In this document: one piece after another, positions 1 through 8,634 of the stretch | How the letters are laid out: each line of letters starts with the position of its first letter | Numbering within the stretch: the stretch's first letter is position 1 | DNA from: Empedobacter sp036647415 | Lineage (GTDB): Bacteria; Bacteroidota; Bacteroidia; Flavobacteriales; Weeksellaceae | Assembly (NCBI RefSeq): GCF_036647415.1 | Contig: NZ_JAVXKG010000012.1 | Location: 1 to 64,000, forward strand | Direction of reading: 5' to 3' | DNA length: 64,000 nucleotides | The notes under the pieces: generated by a model | What the model was told of the DNA's origin: nothing | Databases searched by the model: none | The model's input: the letters and a program-made list of their open reading frames with translations, nothing else | Made by a program: the position numbers and the translations under genes

Positions 1-66
1 TAGCTCAGTTGGTAGAGCACAACACTTTTAATGTTGGGGTCCTGGGTTCGAGCCCCAGCCAGGTCA
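1..66 (+). tRNA. tRNA-Lys (UUU anticodon), 5' end cut by window
   Basis: The D-arm, anticodon arm, variable region, T-arm and 3' acceptor strand of a tRNA are visible. The anticodon stem CAACA/TGTTG closes the loop CTTTTAA, giving anticodon TTT, which decodes lysine AAA/AAG. The T-arm is CTGGG-TTCGAGC-CCCAG (42-58). The 3' acceptor strand CCAGGTC (59-65) and discriminator A66 follow. Base 1 matches position 8 of a tRNA, so only the seven 5' acceptor bases are missing. CCA is not encoded. Confidence 0.95.
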
Positions 67-67
67 C

Positions 68-99
68 AAAAAGCTAAGCAGTAATGTTTAGCTTTTTTT
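68..99 (+). terminator. Intrinsic terminator after tRNA-Lys
   Basis: The stem AAAAAGCTAA / TTAGCTTTTT is formed around a roughly 10-nt loop and is followed directly by a T-run. It lies two bases after the tRNA, so it ends the tRNA transcript. Confidence 0.75.
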
Positions 100-207
100 A
101 TGCAAAAAATTGAGATTAATATGATAAATGTTGCGGTAAATAGCTGCGTCATTATTTTATATTAAAAACTTATCTCAGTTACTTTGCACAACCAATTATA
201 AGTGATT

Positions 208-3200
208 ATGAAGAAGAAGAAAACGGTTCTCTCTAAATTAATGAAAGTACTTAAAATTACTGGATTTTCTTTGGGTGGAATTGCATTGGTATTATATGTT
301 TCACCTTATTTTTTTAAGGATCAAATAAATGATGGAATAAAAGAAATAGCCAAAGATTACGTAAAGACTGAAATAGAATTTAAAGATTTAGATATTTCAT
401 TTTTCAATCATTTTCCGAAACTAACGGTAACACTTACCGACTCTTCAATCAAAGGTTCTGCACCATATCAAACAGAAAATCTGATTTCTGCTAAAGAAAT
501 TGCACTTGGTGTTGATGTAAAAACATTGTTTAGCCACAAAATTATTTTCAACGAATTATTTATCAAGAATGCGAATATCAATCTTAAAGTAGATAGTTTA
601 GGAAAAAATAATTTTGATATTATGGTTCCTTCGGATGAAGTTAAAAAAGAAGAGGAATCGAGTGTAGGATTAGCTTTGAATGATTTTGAAATCTCAAATT
701 CTAATTTTTTATACGACGATAAATCTTCGACAACTTATCTTAAATTGGATCAATTTGATTATGATGGATTGATAGATTTTACAAATAATCAATTGACATT
801 AGATGCTGATACCGAAATAAAGAATGCGAATTTCAGTTTTGATAATCAAAAATATGTAAAAAATTTACCTTTGAAGGGTGAAATAAATTCTAAGATTGAT
901 CTGAATAATTTATCTTTTTATTTTATTGAAAATGATTTAGAATTGGGAAATTTTCCTTTTTCATTGAAAGGTTCATTATTAATGCTAAATGAAACCAAAA
1001 TATTTGATTTAAAAATTTTTTCGGATAAAAATGATCTGAAATATATTCCAGTAATTATTCCAGAAGCTTATCAAGAATGGGCGAAGGACGTAGAAATGGA
1101 AGGTTCGTCAGAAATTCTTTTTACAATGAAAGGAATCATGAATGCTGCGACTAATCAAAATCCGGATATTCATATTGAAGCAAAAATTGAGGATGGATTA
1201 TTAAATTATAAAAAATCATCAACACCGATAAAAAATATAAATCTTGTTTCGACAATAGATTTACAAGCTTTGGATCCTGATAAAATGCGAGTTAAAGTAG
1301 AAAATTTAGACTTTAAACTTTTAGATGGATCAACAAAAACGAATTTCACTTATTGGTCTGGGAAAACAATGTTTTCGGAAGGTGTAATTAAATCAACTAT
1401 TGATTTAGAAGCCATGAAAAATGCAACGGGTTTTCGTCAATTTGATGCAAAAGGAATTCTTGATTTAGAAGGAAATTGGAAAGGTTCTATCGTTCAGAAT
1501 ACAAAAAATCCATTGCAAAAAATCCCAACATTTTATCTAAAAGCAAATCTTGAAAACGGTTATTTCAAAATGAATGAAATGCCTGCGGCTTTGGATCATA
1601 TTAATTTGGATATGGAAATGACGAATAAAGATGGAAATCTAAAAAATACATCGATTTTAATTCGTCAAATAGATGCAAAAGCCTTAGATAATTTTATTTT
1701 AGGAAAATTAGAAGTAAAAAATCTGAAAAATTTCCCGATTAATGCAGATTTTAAAGCAAAAATAAAATTACAAGATATTTATAAAATTTATCCCATTCAG
1801 AATATTGACATGCGTGGAGATTTGTTTGTGCAAATGAAAGCAAATGGTACATACGAACCGAAACGTAAAAAAGTACCTGTGAGTAATTCTGTTGTTATTT
1901 TGCGAAATGGATACATCCGATTGAAAGATTATTCGGATTTACCGTTAGAAAATATTACGGTTGAAACGCGTATAAAATCGGGTAGAGGATCTTTTAATGA
2001 TTTATCAATAGATATTTTGCCAATTCAATTTACGATGGCAGGAAAGCCTTTTATGGTAAATGCTAATCTTAAAAATTTGACTAATCTAGATTATCGAATT
2101 CATTCGAAAGGAGAATTAAATTTAGCAGATTTTTATAAATTATTTCCAATAGAAGGTTTAGATATTGATGGAATAATAGAAACAAATGTAGGCTTGAAAG
2201 GGAATAATGGAGCTGCTTTGGAGAGTTTACAAAATCGTGGTTATGTAAAAATTCAGAACATTAAAATTAATACAAAATTTTTCCCAAGTAAATTTGTCAT
2301 CAAGCAAGGAGAATTCAAATTTGAAGGTGCTCGTTTGACTTTTAAAGATGTAAAAGCACGTTATAAACGCAATGTTTTTGTATTTGATGGAGATGTTTCT
2401 AATTATATCAACTATGCGTTAAAGGAAAATGAGGTTTTAAAAGGAAATATAAATTTCACGACAAATCGCGTTAATATTGATGATTTTATGGCGTTTAATT
2501 CAGGAGAATCTTCGTCAAAATCAAGTGCTGCAGAAGGCGTTGTTTTATTGCCAACAAATGTGGAATTGAGTATAAAAGGAAAAGCAAAAGAAGTTTTATT
2601 TAAAGATATTATTCTTCAAGATTTTGATGGAGATTTGGCTTTAAACAAAGGTTTTTTAACGCTAAATCAAACTAAATTTGAGATGATTGGTTCACATTTT
2701 ACAATGAACGGAACGTATAAGCCAATCAATGCCAGAAAAGCGAATTTTAGTTTTGATGTAAAAGGAAAAAATTTCGATATACAGCGCGCTTACAAAGAAT
2801 TGACATTGTTCCGAGAAATGGCTAGTGCTGCGGAAAATGCGTACGGAAAAGTTTCTTTGGATTATAAATTGGCAGGAGATTTGGGTGCGGATATGTTTCC
2901 GAAAATGAAAACTATAAAAGGAGGAGGAGTTTTAACGCTGGAAGATATAAAATTCAAAGGGTTTAAATTGTTCAATTCTGTTGCAGAAAAAACCAATACA
3001 GATGCTTTGCATGATGCAAATGTGAAGAAAATTGATGTAAAAACTTCAATTGAAAATAATGTAATGAAGATAGAGCGTACCAAGTTTAAAATTGCAGGTT
3101 TTCGCCCACGTGTCGAAGGTCAAGTAACGTTAGATGGTTATATGAATGTCGGAATGCGACTTGGTTTGCCACCGTTCGGAATTATCGGTATTCCAATTAA

Positions 3201-3348
3201 AGTGACAGGGCCATCAGATACATTCGAGGTTGAAGTAGGAAAATATCAGAAAGAAGATTTGGACGAAAAAGATGATGATTTTACAGATTATCAAAAATCG
3301 TTAGAAGAAGAAAAATTGAAGCAAGAAGCTGTACAAGTCAAACAATAA
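208..3348 (+). CDS. AsmA-like envelope protein
   Basis: This 1046-residue protein has one N-terminal membrane segment (about residues 14-31) followed by a very long beta-rich, asparagine/lysine-rich body. It ends in an acidic-basic tail after a conserved MRLGLPPFGIIGIPIKVTG segment. That layout is typical of AsmA/TamB-like proteins, which span the periplasm and are linked to lipid transport and outer-membrane homeostasis. I chose the ATG at 208; a GTG two codons earlier (202) is also in frame. A near-consensus -7 box (TTACTTTG, 179-186) lies upstream. The gene stands alone between the tRNA and a strong terminator. The family call is fairly sure; the substrate is unknown. Confidence 0.8.
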   Translation: MKKKKTVLSKLMKVLKITGFSLGGIALVLYVSPYFFKDQINDGIKEIAKDYVKTEIEFKDLDISFFNHFPKLTVTLTDSSIKGSAPYQTENLISAKEIALGVDVKTLFSHKIIFNELFIKNANINLKVDSLGKNNFDIMVPSDEVKKEEESSVGLALNDFEISNSNFLYDDKSSTTYLKLDQFDYDGLIDFTNNQLTLDADTEIKNANFSFDNQKYVKNLPLKGEINSKIDLNNLSFYFIENDLELGNFPFSLKGSLLMLNETKIFDLKIFSDKNDLKYIPVIIPEAYQEWAKDVEMEGSSEILFTMKGIMNAATNQNPDIHIEAKIEDGLLNYKKSSTPIKNINLVSTIDLQALDPDKMRVKVENLDFKLLDGSTKTNFTYWSGKTMFSEGVIKSTIDLEAMKNATGFRQFDAKGILDLEGNWKGSIVQNTKNPLQKIPTFYLKANLENGYFKMNEMPAALDHINLDMEMTNKDGNLKNTSILIRQIDAKALDNFILGKLEVKNLKNFPINADFKAKIKLQDIYKIYPIQNIDMRGDLFVQMKANGTYEPKRKKVPVSNSVVILRNGYIRLKDYSDLPLENITVETRIKSGRGSFNDLSIDILPIQFTMAGKPFMVNANLKNLTNLDYRIHSKGELNLADFYKLFPIEGLDIDGIIETNVGLKGNNGAALESLQNRGYVKIQNIKINTKFFPSKFVIKQGEFKFEGARLTFKDVKARYKRNVFVFDGDVSNYINYALKENEVLKGNINFTTNRVNIDDFMAFNSGESSSKSSAAEGVVLLPTNVELSIKGKAKEVLFKDIILQDFDGDLALNKGFLTLNQTKFEMIGSHFTMNGTYKPINARKANFSFDVKGKNFDIQRAYKELTLFREMASAAENAYGKVSLDYKLAGDLGADMFPKMKTIKGGGVLTLEDIKFKGFKLFNSVAEKTNTDALHDANVKKIDVKTSIENNVMKIERTKFKIAGFRPRVEGQVTLDGYMNVGMRLGLPPFGIIGIPIKVTGPSDTFEVEVGKYQKEDLDEKDDDFTDYQKSLEEEKLKQEAVQVKQ

Positions 3349-3353
3349 ATACA

Positions 3354-3386
3354 AAATCCTTCAGAATTTTCTGAAGGATTTTTTTG
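3354..3386 (+). terminator. Intrinsic terminator after AsmA-like gene
   Basis: AAATCCTTCAG and CTGAAGGATTT form an 11-bp stem with a short AT loop and a following run of seven T. The convergent gene ends at 3404, so the hairpin may serve both directions. Confidence 0.8.
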
Positions 3387-3403
3387 TTGAAAATATTCAA
3401 ATT

Positions 3404-4045
3404 TTATTGCCAAACGCCAACTCCTGGTAAGTTGATATTGGTAACAAATTCTTTATGCCATTCTAATATTGGACCAATTTTAGCAACTTCTGGTTTTGTC
3501 CAATCTCTAAAAATTTCTGTGATAAATGCAACAAGCGTGTTAGGAACAACACCAGCTTGTATCATTCTTTTTATCGCCATTTTATTCGCTTCTATACTAA
3601 TTCCGCCAATAGCATCTGTAATTGTCATCACATCAAAACCTTCGTTCAACGCTTCGATTGCAGGAAATGTCAAACAAATTTCAGTGTAAAGCCCTACCAT
3701 TACCAATTTCTTTTTACCTGTAGCTTTTACTGCTGCAACAAAAACTTCGTCGTCCCAAGCATTCATTGTATTTCTGTCAATAATTTGTTGTCCCGTAGGA
3801 AGTTCTTCAGAAATTGTGCTCACAACAGGGTCATTAATTCCAATCCCAACACCAACGCTAGACATTACCGTAGGTATTTCCAATGCAGTTGCAAGTCTTG
3901 CCAATGCTTTTGTGTTATGTTCTATGTAATCTCTGTTTCCACTAGTTATAGAGGCTAACATCTGTGGTTGAAAATCTATAATAACTATAGCAATTTCTTT
4001 TAAATCCCAAATTCCAGGATTTGTTTTTCCGAATTCATTTTTCAT
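3404..4045 (-). CDS. Isochorismatase-like cysteine hydrolase (YcaC type)
   Basis: This 213-residue protein belongs to the isochorismatase/nicotinamidase-like fold. The visible signature is an IIDFQ strand near the N-terminus carrying the acidic residue, a basic KKKLVMVG stretch in the middle, and GLYTEICLTFPA with the nucleophile-position cysteine. The TEIC form resembles YcaC-like hydrolases, whose natural substrate is not settled. I chose the start MKNEFGKTNPG at 4045 over an ATG 14 codons upstream because the extra residues look like untranslated AT-rich sequence. It is convergent with the AsmA-like gene. The fold is confident, the substrate is not. Confidence 0.8.
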   Translation of the reverse strand: MKNEFGKTNPGIWDLKEIAIVIIDFQPQMLASITSGNRDYIEHNTKALARLATALEIPTVMSSVGVGIGINDPVVSTISEELPTGQQIIDRNTMNAWDDEVFVAAVKATGKKKLVMVGLYTEICLTFPAIEALNEGFDVMTITDAIGGISIEANKMAIKRMIQAGVVPNTLVAFITEIFRDWTKPEVAKIGPILEWHKEFVTNINLPGVGVWQ

Positions 4046-4292
4046 TTTTGGTAATTTTAAGTGAATTAATTTTTGATGAAAATACAAAATAACTTGTTGG
4101 TTATCAATTATTATATAAATGAATTATTTTTTAGATGTATTTTTTCATTATAAATAGTGATTGTAATTCATCAATAAAAAGTCTAATTTTAAGATTCAAA
4201 ATCAACCAATTCTGAAATTAATTTCTACAATAAAAAACACTTCGTGGTGGAAAATAGTACTTTTCCTCGTTTGGCTTTATTTCTTCGGATTA

Positions 4293-4865
4293 ATGCTTCA
4301 AATCACGTTGCGTTATATTCCCATTTCGTCAGATGTTTCATTTTTAGCGATAAAACAAGATGAAGTTACGACAATTCCGAGTTATTTAACGATCTTCTAC
4401 ATTCACGTTTATTCGTCAATATTTACATTATTTTTTGGGATTGTACAATTTGTCAAAATAACCAATCAACAGGTCAAGAGAATTCATCGATTAATTGGTA
4501 AATTCTATTTTTATATTACCGTTTTTTTAGCTGCTCCGAGTGGAATTTACATTGGTTTTTATGCAAACGGAGAATTAATTGCTCAGTCAGCTTTTATAAT
4601 TCTCGGTATTCTTTGGTGGGTTTTTACAGTAATTGCAGTTATCAAAATCAAACAAAAAAATATTAATTCGCACCGAAATTTTATGCTCAGAAGTTATGCG
4701 TTGGCGATTTCTGCGCTTACGTTACGTGCTTGGAAAGTTATTTTGGTTTATTTATTTCAGCCTGCGCCAATGGATGTTTATCAAATTATTGCGTGGTTGG
4801 GATTTATTCCCAATTTATTACTCGTAGAATATTATATTTATAAAACTAAACAATCTAAAATATGA
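4293..4865 (+). CDS. DUF2306-like multi-pass membrane protein
   Basis: The protein has at least four further membrane segments (for example around FYFYITVFLAAPSGIYIGF and AFIILGILWWVFTVIAVI) and an INSHRNFMLRSYAL stretch, as in DUF2306 proteins of unknown function. The only ATG in frame is at 4293. However, the same frame is open back to 4167 and encodes WWKIVLFLVWLYFFGLMLQ across that ATG, a clear first membrane helix. No ATG, GTG or TTG exists upstream, only ATT (4194), CTG (4212) and similar codons. The real start is therefore probably non-standard or has been mutated. It overlaps the next gene by four bases (ATGA), so the two are likely co-translated. Confidence 0.7.
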   Translation: MLQITLRYIPISSDVSFLAIKQDEVTTIPSYLTIFYIHVYSSIFTLFFGIVQFVKITNQQVKRIHRLIGKFYFYITVFLAAPSGIYIGFYANGELIAQSAFIILGILWWVFTVIAVIKIKQKNINSHRNFMLRSYALAISALTLRAWKVILVYLFQPAPMDVYQIIAWLGFIPNLLLVEYYIYKTKQSKI

Positions 4866-5791
4866 AAAAATTAGCACTATTTATTTGTACAATTCTTATT
4901 GTTGCAAGTTGTAAAGACGACAAAAAAGAAGCCATTAAAAATAATGATTCTAATGATACGATTTCATCAATTCATATCGAGCCAACACAAGAAGATGTAG
5001 GGCTTTGGTCTGGAATTTTTGAGGCAGATTCTGTTGATTATGATAAAGGTGATAAATGGTCGAATCAAAATATAATTAGTGTCGTGATTCAGAAAATAAA
5101 TAATGATAATACGGTTGAAGGTTATAGTGTTTCGGCTGGAAATATTCGGCCTTTTAAAGGAGATTTGGTAAAAGAAGGAAATTCGCGTTATGTGATGGCA
5201 AATGAACCTGGTGATCAGAAATATGATGGAACGTTTAAGTTTAATATTTCCGAAAATGAAGATTCTATTTACGGAACTTGGGTTTCGAAACGAAAAGATT
5301 TACCAGTACTTTCTCGAAAATTTAGTTTGAAAAAAACAACGTTTACCTATAATCCGAAAAATATCTTGGTTCAGCCAAAACATGGCATAGACGAAGAGTA
5401 TACAGACGAATATGATAATGTAGATTGGGTAAACTCTAAAAAGAAAAAATACGAAGAGGCAGGAGATGGTGAAGAATATTTTATAGATGTACAACGTTCA
5501 GCTTCTAATGAGATTTATAAGATAAATGGTTCGACACAAAAGTTGACGGAAAAACAGCTAAAAAATTTACATAAGTTAGATTTAGAGATTATTCGTAATA
5601 CGATTTATGCGCGTCATGGCTATTCGTTTGCGAATCGTGGAGCTCGTCAGTTTTTTGATAATGTAGATTGGTATGTACCATTGTATATAAATGTAGAGGA
5701 TAAATTGTCGCCAACGGAGAAAGAAAATATTGCGTTACTAAAACGTTTCGAAAAATATGCAACTGATAATTATCAACAATACGGACGATAA
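4862..5791 (+). CDS. YARHG-domain lipoprotein
   Basis: The 309-residue protein begins with a lipoprotein signal ending LILVASC (Cys17), followed by a lysine/aspartate/asparagine linker. The C-terminal part contains IRNTIYARHGYSF and a following aromatic DNVDWYVP segment, which define the YARHG domain, a presumed extracellular module often attached to bacterial lipoproteins. The middle part looks like a lipocalin-type beta barrel (GLWSGIFEAD, YDGTFKFNIS, YGTWVSKR), but that is inference. The start codon overlaps the stop of the preceding membrane protein. Function is unknown. Confidence 0.75.
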   Translation: MKKLALFICTILIVASCKDDKKEAIKNNDSNDTISSIHIEPTQEDVGLWSGIFEADSVDYDKGDKWSNQNIISVVIQKINNDNTVEGYSVSAGNIRPFKGDLVKEGNSRYVMANEPGDQKYDGTFKFNISENEDSIYGTWVSKRKDLPVLSRKFSLKKTTFTYNPKNILVQPKHGIDEEYTDEYDNVDWVNSKKKKYEEAGDGEEYFIDVQRSASNEIYKINGSTQKLTEKQLKNLHKLDLEIIRNTIYARHGYSFANRGARQFFDNVDWYVPLYINVEDKLSPTEKENIALLKRFEKYATDNYQQYGR

Positions 5792-5983
5792 TATTGATTT
5801 AAAAACAGTTGATTTTTATTTTATAGATAAAACACATACAAAAAGTATTATTTTAAAATCATCATTTTGTTAATTAATGTGCAAAAAAAAAGCGTTTTTT
5901 ATAAATATTTTTCACTAAAATTAAATTTTTCTAAAGTAATTGTTGATTAATTTAAATTAAATCAATTATATAGTGATTAAAAA

Positions 5984-6002
5984 TAAATTTGTCGTAAATT
6001 TG
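5984..6002 (+). promoter_or_regulatory. Tandem Bacteroidota -7 boxes before typA
   Basis: Two overlapping-scale copies of TAAATTTG occur at 5984-5991 and 5995-6002, each matching the Bacteroidota -7 consensus TAnnTTTG. They are 19-30 nt ahead of the typA start. No clear -33 TTG box is seen at the usual 17-19 bp spacing. Confidence 0.5.
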
Positions 6003-6020
6003 CACCCATAATTTTCAAGG

Positions 6021-7823
6021 ATGCAAAACATTAGAAATATTGCGATTATCGCACACGTTGACCACGGTAAAACGACGTTGGTTGATAAAATTCTTCACTC
6101 AACAAACGTTTTTAGAGAAAACCAAGAGTCAGGTGAATTAATCATGGATAACAACGATATCGAGCGTGAAAGAGGGATTACGATCTTCTCTAAAAATGCT
6201 TCGGTTATGTACAATGATGTAAAAATCAACGTTATTGATACTCCTGGCCACGCGGATTTTGGTGGTGAAGTTGAGCGTGTATTGAAAATGGCTGACGGTG
6301 TTATCTTATTAGTAGATGCTTTTGAGGGACCAATGCCTCAAACTCGTTTCGTATTAGGAAAAGCGTTAGAATTAGGTTTAAAACCATTAGTAGTAATTAA
6401 TAAAGTAGATAAAGAAAACTGTCGCCCTGATGAGGTTTATGACAAAGTTTTTGAATTATTCTTCAACTTAGATGCTACAGAAGAGCAATTAGATTTTCCT
6501 GCATTCTACGGATCTTCTAAACAAGGTTGGTTTAATACAGAAAATGTACGTACAGAAAATATCTTACCATTAATGGATGGAATTTTAGAACACGTACCAG
6601 CTCCAGAAGCAAAAGAGGGATCATTACAAATGCAAATTACATCTTTAGATTATTCTAAATTCTTAGGACGTATTGCTGTAGGTAAAGTAACTCGTGGATC
6701 TGTAAAAGAAGGTGATTGGATTGCTTTAACTAAGCCAGACGGAACTTTCAAAAAACATAAAGTAAAAGAATTATATACATTTACAGGTTTAGGTAAAGTA
6801 AAAGCAACAGAAGTAAAAGCAGGTGATATCTGTGCTGTTGTTGGTATTGACGGTTTCCAAATTGGAGATACAATTGCTGATCCAGAAAATCCAGAAGCAT
6901 TACCAGTAATGCATATTGATGAGCCTACAATGAACATGTCTTTCGGAATTAACAACTCACCATTCTTTGGTAAAGATGGTAAATTTGTTACTTCTCGTCA
7001 CTTAGTAGACCGTTTAACAGACGAATTAGAGCGTAACTTAGCTTTACGTGTAGAGCCAACAGAAGATTCTAATACACAATTAGTTTACGGACGTGGTATC
7101 ATGCACTTATCTGTATTGATTGAAACAATGCGTCGTGAAGGATATGAGTTAACAGTAGGACAACCACAAGTTATCTTCAAAGATATTGATGGTGTAAAAT
7201 GTGAGCCATACGAAACATTAGTTATTGATGTTCCAGATGATTATTCTTCTAAAGCAATTGACTTAGTAACACAACGTAAAGGTGATTTATTGGTGATGGA
7301 AGCAAAAGAAGGTATGCAACATTTAGAGTTCGAGATTCCTTCTCGTGGTTTAATTGGTTTACGTTCTTTAATGTTAACTAGTACTGCAGGTGAAGCTGTA
7401 ATGGCACACAATTTCTTAGCATACAAACCTTTCAAAGGTGCTATTGCTGGACGTTCTGCTGGAGTTATCATTTCTAAAGATCAAGGTACATCAACTCCTT
7501 ATTCTATTGATAAATTACAAGATCGTGGTAAATTCTTTATTGCACCAGGAGAAGAAGTTTATGAAGGAATGGTTATTGGAGAACACTCTCGTAACAATGA
7601 TTTAGTAGTAAACGTAGTAGAAGCGAAGAAATTGAATAACATTCGTGCAGCTGGTAAAGATGATTCATCTTCTATCGCTCCTAAAATCGAAATGACTTTA
7701 GAAGAATGTATGGAGTATATTCAAGGTGATGAGTGTATCGAAGTTACACCAAACTTTATTCGTCTACGTAAAATTCATTTAAAAGAGAATGATCGTAAAC
7801 GTTTTGACAAAACTATGAGTTAA
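6021..7823 (+). CDS. typA: Ribosome-associated translational GTPase TypA/BipA
   Basis: The 600-residue length is normal for TypA. The G domain shows G1 AHVDHGKTT, G2 RERGITI, G3 DTPGHADF and G4 NKVD. EF-G-like domains follow (for example YGRGIMHLSVLIETMRREGYE) and the TypA-specific C-terminal region ends RKIHLKENDRKRFDKTMS. TypA binds the ribosome and helps large-subunit assembly and growth under stress, especially in the cold. The gene appears monocistronic, with tandem -7 boxes upstream and a strong terminator downstream. Its GC3 is visibly higher than its neighbours, consistent with high expression. Confidence 0.97.
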   Translation: MQNIRNIAIIAHVDHGKTTLVDKILHSTNVFRENQESGELIMDNNDIERERGITIFSKNASVMYNDVKINVIDTPGHADFGGEVERVLKMADGVILLVDAFEGPMPQTRFVLGKALELGLKPLVVINKVDKENCRPDEVYDKVFELFFNLDATEEQLDFPAFYGSSKQGWFNTENVRTENILPLMDGILEHVPAPEAKEGSLQMQITSLDYSKFLGRIAVGKVTRGSVKEGDWIALTKPDGTFKKHKVKELYTFTGLGKVKATEVKAGDICAVVGIDGFQIGDTIADPENPEALPVMHIDEPTMNMSFGINNSPFFGKDGKFVTSRHLVDRLTDELERNLALRVEPTEDSNTQLVYGRGIMHLSVLIETMRREGYELTVGQPQVIFKDIDGVKCEPYETLVIDVPDDYSSKAIDLVTQRKGDLLVMEAKEGMQHLEFEIPSRGLIGLRSLMLTSTAGEAVMAHNFLAYKPFKGAIAGRSAGVIISKDQGTSTPYSIDKLQDRGKFFIAPGEEVYEGMVIGEHSRNNDLVVNVVEAKKLNNIRAAGKDDSSSIAPKIEMTLEECMEYIQGDECIEVTPNFIRLRKIHLKENDRKRFDKTMS

Positions 7824-7857
7824 TATTTTTTCTAAGAATATTATTACATTATAAATT

Positions 7858-7888
7858 AAAAGCCCGAACAATTTGTTCGGGCTTTTTT
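7858..7888 (+). terminator. Intrinsic terminator after typA
   Basis: AGCCCGAAC (7861-7869) pairs with GTTCGGGCT (7875-7883) around a 5-nt loop, extended by A/T pairs and followed by TTTTTT. Confidence 0.9.
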
Positions 7889-7959
7889 ATGTTTCATATT
7901 TTGTAGTTACTGATATTGTATTTTTTTAATTATTAATAATGATTATAAATATTTTTATA

Positions 7960-7967
7960 TATATTTG
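7960..7967 (+). promoter_or_regulatory. -7 box TATATTTG before surface-protein pair
   Basis: TATATTTG matches TAnnTTTG exactly and lies 30 nt upstream of the start codon at 7998. The region is very AT-rich and I see no convincing -33 box. Confidence 0.45.
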
Positions 7968-7997
7968 TTCACTTAAAATCAACCAATTAAAATTACA

Positions 7998-8630
7998 ATG
8001 AAAAAGATCTACACTTTAGTAGGGATTAGTGCTATGCTATTCTCTATAAATTCGTATGCCCAAGTAGGTATAAGTACTAATACAGCTTTCACACCTAATC
8101 CTTATTCAATATTAGACGCAAACTCTAATTCAAAAGGAATTTTAATTCCACGAGTAACTCTAACCGATATTAATACATTAGCGCCAATATCAGGAACAGC
8201 ATCTGCTCCCGAAGCATTAATGGTTTATAACACAGTAACTGCAGGTACATCTCCTAATAGAGTAACACCAGGTTTTTATTTTTGGTCAGGAGCTAAATGG
8301 ACTCGCTTCTTGAATAATGATAATGAGGCTAAACCAATGGTATTTTATGCACCAAGTATTGCTTTGGATACAACTGTAGGAAATCATACAGTAGACTTAT
8401 ACCAAGAATATAGTAATCAATTTGGATCTCCTAAATTATCTTCAAATGTAGACACACCTTTGTCTACTTATACTGTTACTCAATTGGCATATTTCATTAC
8501 TTACATTGATACAAAGGTTTTTACAAATGCAACTTTAGCTAATGACGGTAAATTAACTTATACAGTCCCTGCAAATCCAGATGTTACAGAGAAAACGTTT
8601 ATCAACGTAGTATTTAAAGTTAGAAACTAA
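7998..8630 (+). CDS. Exported surface protein, QVGIS-type N-terminus
   Basis: The 210-residue protein has a signal peptide ending NSYAQ, then VGISTNT, a SILDANSNSKGILIPRV segment and a PGFYFWSGAKWTRF segment. This arrangement recurs in flavobacterial outer-surface proteins of unknown function, where each gene carries its own variable C-terminal part. It ends four bases before the large repeat protein gene, so the two are probably one operon and may act together at the cell surface. It resembles the N-terminal part of the protein encoded at 19080-20339. No enzyme motif is visible. Confidence 0.75.
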   Translation: MKKIYTLVGISAMLFSINSYAQVGISTNTAFTPNPYSILDANSNSKGILIPRVTLTDINTLAPISGTASAPEALMVYNTVTAGTSPNRVTPGFYFWSGAKWTRFLNNDNEAKPMVFYAPSIALDTTVGNHTVDLYQEYSNQFGSPKLSSNVDTPLSTYTVTQLAYFITYIDTKVFTNATLANDGKLTYTVPANPDVTEKTFINVVFKVRN

Positions 8631-8634
8631 TTCT

